The notes under the pieces: generated by a model
What the model was told of the DNA's origin: nothing
The model's input: the letters and a program-made list of their open reading frames with translations, nothing else
The model's database searches: none
Translations under genes and position numbers: made by a program
Shown here: in pieces, positions 1-5,789 of the stretch
Layout of the letters: each line of letters starts with the position of its first letter
How positions within the stretch are numbered: the first letter of the stretch is position 1
NCBI GenBank assembly: GCA_003167305.1
Contig: PMTP01000109.1
Span: forward strand, 30,749 to 37,139
DNA: 6,391 nt
Direction of reading: 5' to 3'
DNA from: Acidobacteriaceae bacterium
Lineage (GTDB): Bacteria > Acidobacteriota > Terriglobia > Terriglobales > Acidobacteriaceae

Positions 1-1011
1 CTTGATCCGGGAATTATTCCCTTTCGCAAGGCGACTGAAGTCAAGATTCATGTTAGCGGCGGCGAGTTTAATGTGGCCGCCAACCTATCCGATTGCTTTG
101 GCATGAGGACGGCCATCGCCAGCGCCATGTCAGACTATCCCATCGGCGATTTGATTCACGAGCGCGTCCGCGCCATGGGTGTGAAGCCTTTCTATAAACA
201 CTTCAAGCACAACGGCGTAACCGGACCTAACATGGCCACCGTCTACAGCGACCAGGGCCACGGCCTGCGCGCTCCGGTGGTTTTTTACAACCGCACGAAC
301 GAGGCGGCAGCGCAACTGAAACCAGGCGACTTCGACTGGAAGGCGATCTTCGGCGGCGGCGTCCGCTGGGTGCATAGCGGCGGCATCTTCGCGGCGCTTT
401 CGCCCACCACGGCCGCTCTGGCCGCCGAGATGATGAAGGAAGCCAAGGCCGCGGGCGCTGTTACATCCTTTGACCTTAACTTCCGCGAGAAGCTTTGGAA
501 TATCCACGGCGGCGCGGAGAAGGCCGTCGAGACCATCGCCAGGATCGTCGAGAATGTGGACGTGCTGGTCGGCAACGAAGAAGATTTGCAGAAAGGCCTT
601 GGCATTCCCGGACCGGAAGTTGCGGCTAAGTCGAAACTGGATTCCGGCGTCTTCTTCGGCATGATTGACCAAGTAACAAAAAAGCATCCCAAGGTGAAGG
701 TCGTCGCCACCACGCTGCGTGAGGTGCACTCGACCAATCGGCATAGCTGGAGCGCGGTTGCCTGGGTGGACGGCAAGACATACATTGCGCCTACGGCCGA
801 ACTGGAAGTGATCGATCGCGTGGGCGGCGGAGACGGCTTTGCGGCAGGCTTCATTTATGGCCTTCTGAATGGCGAAACACCAGAAGAAGCTATCAAGCTG
901 GGGTGGGCGCACGGCGCTCTGCTGACTACCTTCCCCGGCGACACAACCATGGCCACCCTGGATCAGGTTCGTGCCTTTGCCAAGGGCGGTTCGGCGCGCA
1001 TTCAGCGCTAA
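1..1011 (+). CDS. kdgK: 2-keto-3-deoxygluconate kinase (PfkB family), 5'-truncated by the window edge
   Basis: Phosphorylates 2-keto-3-deoxygluconate (KDG) to KDPG with ATP in the cytoplasm, the last step before aldol cleavage in hexuronate catabolism. The frame is open from base 1, so the real start lies upstream; the GTG at 73 falls inside the first PfkB signature and is not the start. Visible motifs, counting residues from base 1: the N-terminal sugar-kinase signature GGEFNVAANLSDCFG (20-34), SFDLNFREKLW (about 156-166), and the C-terminal ATP/anion-hole signature DRVGGGDGFAAGF, whose GGGD aspartate (nt 832-834) is the expected catalytic base. The 336 residues present lack perhaps 20-25 N-terminal residues by comparison with the family. 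The mannonate oxidoreductase begins 35 nt downstream, which supports KDG over other PfkB substrates such as ribose or fructose. The family is certain; the substrate is inferred from motif style and neighbours. Confidence 0.87.
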   Translation, partial: LDPGIIPFRKATEVKIHVSGGEFNVAANLSDCFGMRTAIASAMSDYPIGDLIHERVRAMGVKPFYKHFKHNGVTGPNMATVYSDQGHGLRAPVVFYNRTNEAAAQLKPGDFDWKAIFGGGVRWVHSGGIFAALSPTTAALAAEMMKEAKAAGAVTSFDLNFREKLWNIHGGAEKAVETIARIVENVDVLVGNEEDLQKGLGIPGPEVAAKSKLDSGVFFGMIDQVTKKHPKVKVVATTLREVHSTNRHSWSAVAWVDGKTYIAPTAELEVIDRVGGGDGFAAGFIYGLLNGETPEEAIKLGWAHGALLTTFPGDTTMATLDQVRAFAKGGSARIQR

Positions 1012-1046
1012 CTGGTTTCATTTACTGACTTATAAAGGGGCGTAAC

Positions 1047-1928
1047 ATGGCAAATGAAAGTGCATTGAAGCCTGACATTGCGCAACAAGTTAGCTTTGAT
1101 CTGGCAGAACTGACGAAGATGTACAACTTCACAGGGAAAACGGTGGCCATTACCGGCGGCGCCGGAGTGCTGGGCAGCGAAATGGCCGGCACTCTGGCCG
1201 CTTGCGGCGCAAAAGTCGCCATCCTCGGCAGGAATGAGGAGGCGGGCAAGGCGCTGATCGAAAGAATGGGAGAGCGAGGCAATCAACTCTCCTTCTTCAA
1301 GTTCAACGCACTCGATCGCGAGAGCGTTGCTCAGGCAGCTGAAGATGTAATCAAGAGCATGGGTAAGCTGGATTGCTTGATCAACTGCGCGGGAGGCAAC
1401 AAGCCCCAGGCCACAACCAGCGCTGAATTGAAATTCTTCGACCTGCCCACGGACGCTCTGCGCTGGGTCTTCGACCTGAATGTTCTGGGCACGATTCTGC
1501 CCTGCCAGGCTTTTGGAAAACTCATGGCGGAGCAGGGGTACGGCACGATTTTGAATATATCTTCCATGAATGCATTTCGTCCGCTGACCCGCATTCCCGC
1601 TTACTCAGCGGCAAAGGCCGCGGTGAGTAACTTCACGCAATGGCTGGCTGTGCACATGGCTCAGGAATACTCGCCGAAGATTCGCGTGAACGCCATTGCG
1701 CCCGGATTTTTCCTCACCAATCAAAACCGTTTTCTGTTGACCGACCCAAAGACGGGCGAATGGACCGCGCGCGGCAAGACGATTGTCGGGCACACGCCGA
1801 TGGGGCGCCTTGGCGAATCCAAAGATCTGCTGGGGTGCGTGCTGTGGCTACTCTCGCCGGCTTCGGAATTCGTAACTGGCGTGGTGATCCCGGTCGATGG
1901 CGGTTTCTCCGCGTTCAGCGGCGTATAG
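1047..1928 (+). CDS. uxuB: SDR-family D-mannonate oxidoreductase (fructuronate reductase)
   Basis: Classical short-chain dehydrogenase of 293 aa, predicted to interconvert D-fructuronate and D-mannonate with NAD(P)H in the cytoplasm. Motifs: TGGAGVLG nucleotide-binding loop (36-43), NCAGG (113-117), structural Asn145 in DLNVLG, and the catalytic triad Ser173 (NISSMNA), Tyr186 and Lys190 (YSAAK). The region FFLTNQNRFLLT (221-232), PMGRLGE (251-257) and the C-terminus VTGVVIPVDGGFSAFSGV are, as I recall them, characteristic of the SDR-type (Bacillus-style) UxuB rather than of generic ketoacyl reductases. The E. coli UxuB belongs to a different, long-chain family. Start: ATG 1047 with AAGGGG six nt upstream. 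The 35-nt gap after kdgK and 45-nt gap before the GH79 gene suggest one transcript. The main alternative is another sugar-acid SDR such as a 5-keto-gluconate reductase; the context favours UxuB. Confidence 0.8.
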   Translation: MANESALKPDIAQQVSFDLAELTKMYNFTGKTVAITGGAGVLGSEMAGTLAACGAKVAILGRNEEAGKALIERMGERGNQLSFFKFNALDRESVAQAAEDVIKSMGKLDCLINCAGGNKPQATTSAELKFFDLPTDALRWVFDLNVLGTILPCQAFGKLMAEQGYGTILNISSMNAFRPLTRIPAYSAAKAAVSNFTQWLAVHMAQEYSPKIRVNAIAPGFFLTNQNRFLLTDPKTGEWTARGKTIVGHTPMGRLGESKDLLGCVLWLLSPASEFVTGVVIPVDGGFSAFSGV

Positions 1929-1973
1929 ATAAGTGGAACTTATCCGCACTCTCTCGAAGGAAGGAAACAACAC

Positions 1974-3578
1974 ATGAGTATGAAGATGAATCTAAATCTC
2001 CTAACAACTGCGGCCGTGGCCATGATGGTAGCGGCAGCCAGTTTCGCCGCACCCGCCGGCGCACAGACGTCCACGCTTGCTCCTGCCGCCATGCCACGCA
2101 TCGGCGCCGTCAATGAACGCTTCCAGTCTTATAACATCGAGATGGTTGAAGTTACCGGCGGACGCTTCTGGAAGCCCTATGCCAGCAAGACTGCCGAGAG
2201 TTCTGCGGCATCCAATCAGCCCGGCTCGAATCAGCCCGCCGGCATGAATCCATCGATGTATCAATATCGGCCCCCGATCGATCTCACCAATACACGACTG
2301 CGCAAACTGGCCGCGGCACTGGGGCCGGCGTATCTGCGCGTCAGCGGTACCTGGGCAAACACAACTTACTTTCAGAACTCCGATGATCCCGCGCCGGCAA
2401 CTCCGCCAAAGGGGTTCAATGGAGTACTGACTCGTAAGCAATGGAAGGGTGTGGTCGATTTCTCCCATGCCGCTAACGCTGAAATTGTTACTTCCTTTGC
2501 CGTCTCCACCGGTGCCCGCGACGCCGCCGGAGTGTGGACTCCGGATCAAGCGCATCAAATTGCCGAATATACTAAATCCATTGGCGGCAGTATCGCCGCA
2601 GCCGAATTCATGAATGAACCTAACATTGCGGAGATGGGCGGCGCGCCGAAGGGTTACGATACGGCGGCTTATGGCCGCGATGTCGCAGTCTTTCGCGCCT
2701 TTGCAAAACAAGATATTCCCGGCATGTTATTCCTCGGCCCGGGAGCCGCCGGTGAAGGAACCCAGATGATTCCGTCCTCCATGCATATGCTCACCAGCGT
2801 TGACCTGCTAACTGCCACTGGCCCGGTTTTCGACGCAATTTCCTACCATTCTTATAGCGCGGTATCCAGCCGCTGTGCTCTCTTCGGCGCTGCGGCAACA
2901 ACAACTGCCGCGGCCGCGCTTTCTGAAGAGTGGCTAGCCAGCCCCGAGCGAATCGAAGAATTCTACAGCAGCCTCCGCGATCGCTTTGAGCCTAAAAAGC
3001 CTCTTTGGCTTACCGAAACAGCGCAGGCTGCCTGCGGAGGCGACCGCTGGGCATCCACTTTCCTGGATAGCTTCCGTTATCTCAATCAGCTTGGATCCCT
3101 AACCAAACGCGGCGTTCAGGTCCATATGCATAACACGCTTGCGGCCAGTGACTACGGTCTGCTTGATGAGAACACTTACCAGCCCCGCCCGAATTATTGG
3201 GCAGCGCTGCTGTGGCACAAGCTCATGGGAATCACGGTTCTCGATCCGGGGGCTTCACCCGCTCCGAATATGCACCTCTACGCTCATTGTCTGCGCAATC
3301 ATCCCGGGGGAGTTACCCTGCTGGTCATCAATGCCGACCCAGTCCAGGCGCAGTCGCTCGAAATTCCTATTGCTGCAGAGCGCTATACGCTTACCGCACA
3401 GGAGCTACAAGACACCCAGGTTCAACTGAATGGGATTGAACTTCAGCTTGGCGCCGAAGATAACTTGCCGGAATTAAAAGGAATCGCAAGCCACTCTGGA
3501 GCTTTCAAGTTTGCCCCGGCAAGCATCACCTTTCTTGCCATGCCCAAGGCACATAACTCCAGCTGTCAGCAGCCGTAG
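1974..3578 (+). CDS. Exported heparanase-like glycoside hydrolase, family GH79 (beta-glucuronidase type)
   Basis: Predicted retaining beta-glucuronidase acting in the periplasm or outside the cell. Residues 1-30 form a signal peptide: Lys4, a hydrophobic core LLTTAAVAMMVAAASFAA and an AGA|QT cleavage site. The (beta/alpha)8 domain covers about 45-420. LGPAYLRVSGTWANTTYF (116-133) matches the heparanase LGPAYLR(F)GGT block. Glu215 in EFMNEPN is the acid/base, and Glu348 in PLWLTETAQAACGG is the nucleophile, corresponding to heparanase GETSSAYGGG. DYGLLDENTYQPRPNYW followed by ALLWHKLMG (393-419) matches the heparanase DENFxPLPDYW..LLFKKLVG block. About 425-525 looks like the C-terminal beta-sandwich. 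ATG 1974 is preceded by GAAGGAAGG; Met3 and Met5 are possible alternative starts. The polymer attacked is not visible: plant arabinogalactan, microbial polysaccharide or a glucuronoside are all possible, and heparan activity should not be assumed. Confidence 0.85.
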   Translation: MSMKMNLNLLTTAAVAMMVAAASFAAPAGAQTSTLAPAAMPRIGAVNERFQSYNIEMVEVTGGRFWKPYASKTAESSAASNQPGSNQPAGMNPSMYQYRPPIDLTNTRLRKLAAALGPAYLRVSGTWANTTYFQNSDDPAPATPPKGFNGVLTRKQWKGVVDFSHAANAEIVTSFAVSTGARDAAGVWTPDQAHQIAEYTKSIGGSIAAAEFMNEPNIAEMGGAPKGYDTAAYGRDVAVFRAFAKQDIPGMLFLGPGAAGEGTQMIPSSMHMLTSVDLLTATGPVFDAISYHSYSAVSSRCALFGAAATTTAAAALSEEWLASPERIEEFYSSLRDRFEPKKPLWLTETAQAACGGDRWASTFLDSFRYLNQLGSLTKRGVQVHMHNTLAASDYGLLDENTYQPRPNYWAALLWHKLMGITVLDPGASPAPNMHLYAHCLRNHPGGVTLLVINADPVQAQSLEIPIAAERYTLTAQELQDTQVQLNGIELQLGAEDNLPELKGIASHSGAFKFAPASITFLAMPKAHNSSCQQP

Positions 3579-3603
3579 AGCAATGTACCTTCGCCGCGCA
3601 GCT

Positions 3604-3732
3604 TCAGGAGTCATTCCGCTCCTGCTCCCACTGATCTACTTTGTCGCGGTCGATTCGGTCCTCGCGATCCTCTCGCTCTTCCAGCTCGCGGCGCTTCTCG
3701 CGTTCATCCCGCTCCTCGCGGCCATCGCTCAT
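3604..3732 (-). CDS. Small highly charged protein, 42 aa, unknown function
   Basis: A 42-codon frame with ATG at 3732 and TGA at 3604-3606. It begins MSDGREERDE and ends VDQWEQERNDS, and more than half its residues are Arg, Glu or Asp. The Glu/Arg alternation with few hydrophobics (Leu17, Ile27, Val32, Trp35) suggests a solvent-exposed single alpha-helix; no cysteines, signal peptide or membrane segment are present. GGAGGAG lies 5 nt before the ATG, the best ribosome-binding site in the window. The frame starts 40 nt after the cca stop on the same strand, so it is probably co-transcribed with cca, and it ends 25 nt from the convergent GH79 stop. I do not recognise the family and assign no function. 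The strong start signal and operon spacing argue for a real gene, while shortness and low complexity argue for caution. Confidence 0.6.
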   Translation of the reverse strand: MSDGREERDEREKRRELEEREDREDRIDRDKVDQWEQERNDS

Positions 3733-3737
3733 AACTT

Positions 3738-3744
3738 CTCCTCC
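3738..3744 (-). promoter_or_regulatory. Strong Shine-Dalgarno of the 42-aa gene
   Basis: The minus strand reads GGAGGAG followed by AAGTT and ATG, a near-perfect anti-16S match at 5-nt spacing. It is the main evidence that the short frame at 3604-3732 is translated. Confidence 0.65.
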
Positions 3745-3772
3745 ATTCAGTGTAAGAGACCAGGTCCGCCGT

Positions 3773-5287
3773 TCAATTTAGCGGAAAGCGCTCTCGGAGC
3801 AAGGCCAGCGCCTCGGCGGGCGTCGCGATGGCACCTTCTAACTGGGCGTCCTCGACGGCGCGCAGCATGGGGCGAAATGCAGCGCCGGGCTGGTAGCCGG
3901 CGGCAATCAGCTCGCGGCCTGTAACGAGTGGCGCGGGGCGGACTGCTTCCTCGGGCATCGCTTCATAGCACTCACGGACAAACTTCCAGGTTTCGAGGTT
4001 GCCGCTTCCGGCCAGGCAATCCATGCGGTGCAAAGCGAGATGCTGGGGAAAGTCTTCCAGGCGGAAGAAGCGCTTGAGCGTGGAGGCCTTCATGCGCGGG
4101 ACGTCGACAAAACGCATGTGGTTCTCGATGAGCGAAAGGATCTGGAGGGTTTCGTCGTTGGAGAAGCGGAAGCGGCGGCAGATCTCCGCTGCGATGGCGA
4201 CGCCGACCTCCACATGGCCGTCAAAACGAATTCTTTCAGCTCGGCGGAAGGTGGCTGGCTTGCCGACATCATGCAGCAGCGCGGCCCAGGCGAGCGCAAG
4301 CGGGCAGCCGGCTTCGAGCTGCGCGAGCAGGCCGAGTGTATGCACCCAGACGTCGCCCTCGGGATGAAATTGCGGGGGCTGCTCGACGCCCTTCATGCGC
4401 GCTACTTCCGGGAGCACTTCAGCAAGCAGGCCAGTTTCGTCGAGCAGTTCGAAGGCACGTCTGGCATGGCCCTCGGTGAGCATTTTGGTCAGCTCGTCGC
4501 GGACGCGCTCGCGGCTGACGGCTTTGGTTTTGGCGGCCAGGCGGCGTATCGCGGAGGCCGTGGCAGGGTCGATATGGAAGCCGAAGCGGGCGGCGAAGCG
4601 CACGGCGCGCAACATGCGCAAGTGGTCTTCTTCAAAGCGCTCGCCGGGCTGGCCGATGGCGCGAACGACGCCGGCTTCGAGGTCGGCGAGACCGTGGACG
4701 TGATCGATCACTGCGGAACGGAGGTTCTGGATTGAAACACCAGAAAAAATTCCCTCAGGGGCTAAAGCCCCCATTTTAATTGCTCCATTTATGTACGGGC
4801 TAAAGCCCGTACCCTTCAACGAAGATAGATTTTGCGGGGACAATTCTTCTTGCGCCTGAGTCCGTACAGGAAACAACAGATCAGGATCGAGCAACAGGCC
4901 GTTGATGGTGAAGTCGCGGCGGCGGACATCTTCTTCGGCGCTGAGGGTGTAACGCACCGCTTCGGGATGGCGGCCATCGGAGTATGCGCCATCGGAACGG
5001 AAGGTTGCTACCTCCGTCACTGCATAGCCTTCCTCATCGCCATCGGCCACCAGCACCACGCCGAAGTTCGCGCCCACGGCGAAGGTGCGCGGAAAGAGGT
5101 CGAGCACCACATCGGGGGTCGCGCTGGTGGCTACATCGTAGTCGTGGGGTTCGCGGCCCAGCAGCAGGTCGCGCACGCAGCCGCCGGCGAGATAAGCCTC
5201 AAACCCCGCAGCGCGCAGGGCGGCGATGATCTGAAGGGCAGCATCGAATTTGGGCGTGGCTGGCGGCATAGCTGATTCTATTGTCAC
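3773..5287 (-). CDS. cca: CCA-adding tRNA nucleotidyltransferase (class II) with HD domain and an in-frame insertion
   Basis: Adds or repairs the 3'-CCA end of tRNAs using CTP and ATP, in the cytoplasm. 504 aa. Class II nucleotidyltransferase head: GGCVRDLLLG (35-44), the metal-binding Asp49 and Asp51 in PHDYDVAT, then RRRDFTING (122-130). ERFEEDHLRMLRAVRFAARFGF (217-237) is the tRNA/nucleotide-recognition neck. An HD domain follows, with ALLHDVGKP (336-344; His339, Asp340) and IENHMRF (387-393). LVTGRELIAAGYQPG (454-468) is the typical C-terminal block. Between LLLDPD and VIDHVHGLADLEAGVVRAIG, family members I know are nearly continuous. Here about 137-191 is extra sequence partly encoded by a palindromic repeat element (see repeat at 4743-4820). 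GTG 5287 is chosen as start because AGGA sits 6 nt before it; ATG 5269 has no such site. Relatives with poly(A) polymerase or CC-/A-adding specificity look similar, so exact nucleotide specificity is unproven. Confidence 0.88.
   Translation of the reverse strand: MTIESAMPPATPKFDAALQIIAALRAAGFEAYLAGGCVRDLLLGREPHDYDVATSATPDVVLDLFPRTFAVGANFGVVLVADGDEEGYAVTEVATFRSDGAYSDGRHPEAVRYTLSAEEDVRRRDFTINGLLLDPDLLFPVRTQAQEELSPQNLSSLKGTGFSPYINGAIKMGALAPEGIFSGVSIQNLRSAVIDHVHGLADLEAGVVRAIGQPGERFEEDHLRMLRAVRFAARFGFHIDPATASAIRRLAAKTKAVSRERVRDELTKMLTEGHARRAFELLDETGLLAEVLPEVARMKGVEQPPQFHPEGDVWVHTLGLLAQLEAGCPLALAWAALLHDVGKPATFRRAERIRFDGHVEVGVAIAAEICRRFRFSNDETLQILSLIENHMRFVDVPRMKASTLKRFFRLEDFPQHLALHRMDCLAGSGNLETWKFVRECYEAMPEEAVRPAPLVTGRELIAAGYQPGAAFRPMLRAVEDAQLEGAIATPAEALALLRERFPLN
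4743..4820 (-). repeat. REP-like palindromic element inserted in frame in cca
   Basis: On the + strand the motif TTCCCTCAGGGG (4750-4761) overlaps a first palindrome GGGGCT-AA-AGCCCC (4758-4771). Further on is a second, stronger palindrome GTACGGGCT-AA-AGCCCGTAC (4793-4812; 9-bp stem, 2-nt loop). The core GGGCTAAAGCCC therefore occurs twice, 38 nt apart. Read on the cca coding strand the element has no stop codon and contributes about 26 residues, including GFSPYIN and GALAPEG (to residue 179). The boundaries are approximate; the extra protein sequence extends to about 4715-4879, so the original insertion may be larger than the palindromic part. The strand is given as that of the host gene, because the shared motif has the same orientation there as in tsaD. 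Confidence 0.75.
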
Positions 5288-5293
5288 CCGCTT

Positions 5294-5297
5294 TCCT
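5294..5297 (-). promoter_or_regulatory. Shine-Dalgarno deciding the GTG start of cca
   Basis: The minus strand reads AGGA, then six bases (AAGCGG), then the GTG at 5287. The only other nearby candidate, ATG 5269, has no purine-rich site before it, so the GTG start is preferred. Confidence 0.5.
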
Positions 5298-5308
5298 GCC
5301 GAATGCGT

Positions 5309-5314
5309 TATGAT
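5309..5314 (+). promoter_or_regulatory. Possible -10 box (TATGAT) for the small secreted-protein gene
   Basis: TATGAT matches the sigma-70 -10 consensus at five of six positions and would start transcription near 5321, just before the Shine-Dalgarno at 5327. The only -35-like hexamer, TTGTCA at 5281-5286, lies 22 nt away, which is too far for a standard promoter. This is therefore a weak call. The divergent cca promoter must lie in or overlap the same 50 bp or the start of the neighbouring gene. Confidence 0.25.
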
Positions 5315-5337
5315 TTAATGTTTTGCGGGAGAAGACA

Positions 5338-5709
5338 ATGGGAATGAAGTTATTATTCGCCGGAATTCTGTTGTTTGCCGTCCCCGTTTTCGGGCAATCT
5401 CGCCAATGCAAGAGCAATCCAAAAGTGGTTGGCGCATGCTATATCGTTCATGGCCGAGCAACGTTTGGACCCGGTACACCTGCACTTCGCATCTGGCCTG
5501 TAGGGACGAAGCGAATGCTCGGAGTGACCGCTGGGCCAATCGCGGACGACGCGGATGACCCGATTGCTCCAAACGAAATGTTGATATTCACCCCAGATGT
5601 TGAGGGCATTTTCGGTGATTTCGAGGTTTGTCCATTTACACCAGAACGCAAAGGCCATATGCAGATGGTTTGCGTAGAGTCTGCCAAAAACATAGTCGTA
5701 AAGCACTAA
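5338..5709 (+). CDS. Small secreted four-cysteine protein, unknown function
   Basis: A 123-aa protein with an N-terminal signal peptide: MGMK, hydrophobic core LLFAGILLFAVPVF, likely cleavage around VFG|QS (residues 19-20). The mature part has four cysteines (24, 34, 98, 112), enough for two disulfides in the periplasm or outside. Notable blocks are KVVGACYIVHGRATFGPGTPALRIWPVG (split by Cys34, about 29-56) and FGDFEVCPFTPERKGHMQMVCVESA (about 92-116). I recall similar hypothetical proteins, with the pattern VHGR..F..GTP..RIW.VGT followed by GDF.VCPF, as frequent in acidobacteria; that is memory, not a search result. ATG 5338 is chosen over an in-frame TTG at 5323 because GGGAG (5327-5331) lies 6 nt upstream. 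It is divergent from cca and 80 nt before tsaD. No catalytic motif is evident and no function is assigned. Confidence 0.8.
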   Translation: MGMKLLFAGILLFAVPVFGQSRQCKSNPKVVGACYIVHGRATFGPGTPALRIWPVGTKRMLGVTAGPIADDADDPIAPNEMLIFTPDVEGIFGDFEVCPFTPERKGHMQMVCVESAKNIVVKH

Positions 5710-5747
5710 GCTTCCAAGCCAATGTACCAACCCTCCCTTCTCTACCC

Positions 5748-5785
5748 CGCCCAGCCGCTACACTAACGCCCAGCCGTTAAACTAA
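5748..5785 (+). repeat. 19-bp imperfect tandem repeat (two copies) abutting the tsaD start
   Basis: Copy one (5748-5766) is CGCCCAGCCGCTACACTAA and copy two (5767-5785) is CGCCCAGCCGTTAAACTAA; 17 of 19 positions agree. The array ends 4 nt before the tsaD ATG and occupies the place where a ribosome-binding site would be expected. The repeat is certain from the sequence; any regulatory role is speculation. Confidence 0.85.
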
Positions 5786-5789
5786 ACAG

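Noticed and set aside
130..912. 260-aa open frame on the minus strand
   Set aside because: It lies wholly opposite the kdgK reading frame, which has clear PfkB motifs. Its translation shows no recognisable domain, and high GC in codon position 3 of the real gene explains the lack of stops.
1640..2116. 158-aa plus-strand frame overlapping two genes
   Set aside because: It overlaps the mannonate oxidoreductase and the GH79 signal peptide in another frame; its composition is shadow-like.
3549..3578. GCTG-TCAG-CAGC hairpin at the GH79 stop as a terminator
   Set aside because: It has a four-bp stem inside the coding end and no T-run. No convincing terminator is seen between the convergent genes.
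3511..3924. 137-aa plus-strand frame with a hydrophobic stretch that looks like a membrane helix
   Set aside because: It starts inside the GH79 C-terminus in another frame and ends inside cca. The hydrophobic part is the antisense reading of the Glu/Arg/Asp codons of the 42-aa gene, and no ribosome-binding site precedes it.
4028..4735. 235-aa open frame on the plus strand
   Set aside because: It is antisense to cca, whose motifs cover the same bases. The translation is a low-information Gly/Ala/Glu shadow with no domain.
4758..4812. Two copies of GGGCTAAAGCCC as a possible CRISPR or rho-independent terminator
   Set aside because: There are only two short palindromic copies with no regular spacers, and no T-run follows the stems. 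They lie inside an open coding frame.
5323..5337. TTG start five codons upstream for the secreted protein
   Set aside because: GGGAG at 5327-5331 would lie inside that extension and is ideally placed for ATG 5338, which also gives a normal signal peptide.
5710..5719. GCTT-CC-AAGC hairpin after the secreted-protein gene as a terminator
   Set aside because: It has only a 4-bp stem with a 2-nt loop and no U-tract, so it is too weak to call.
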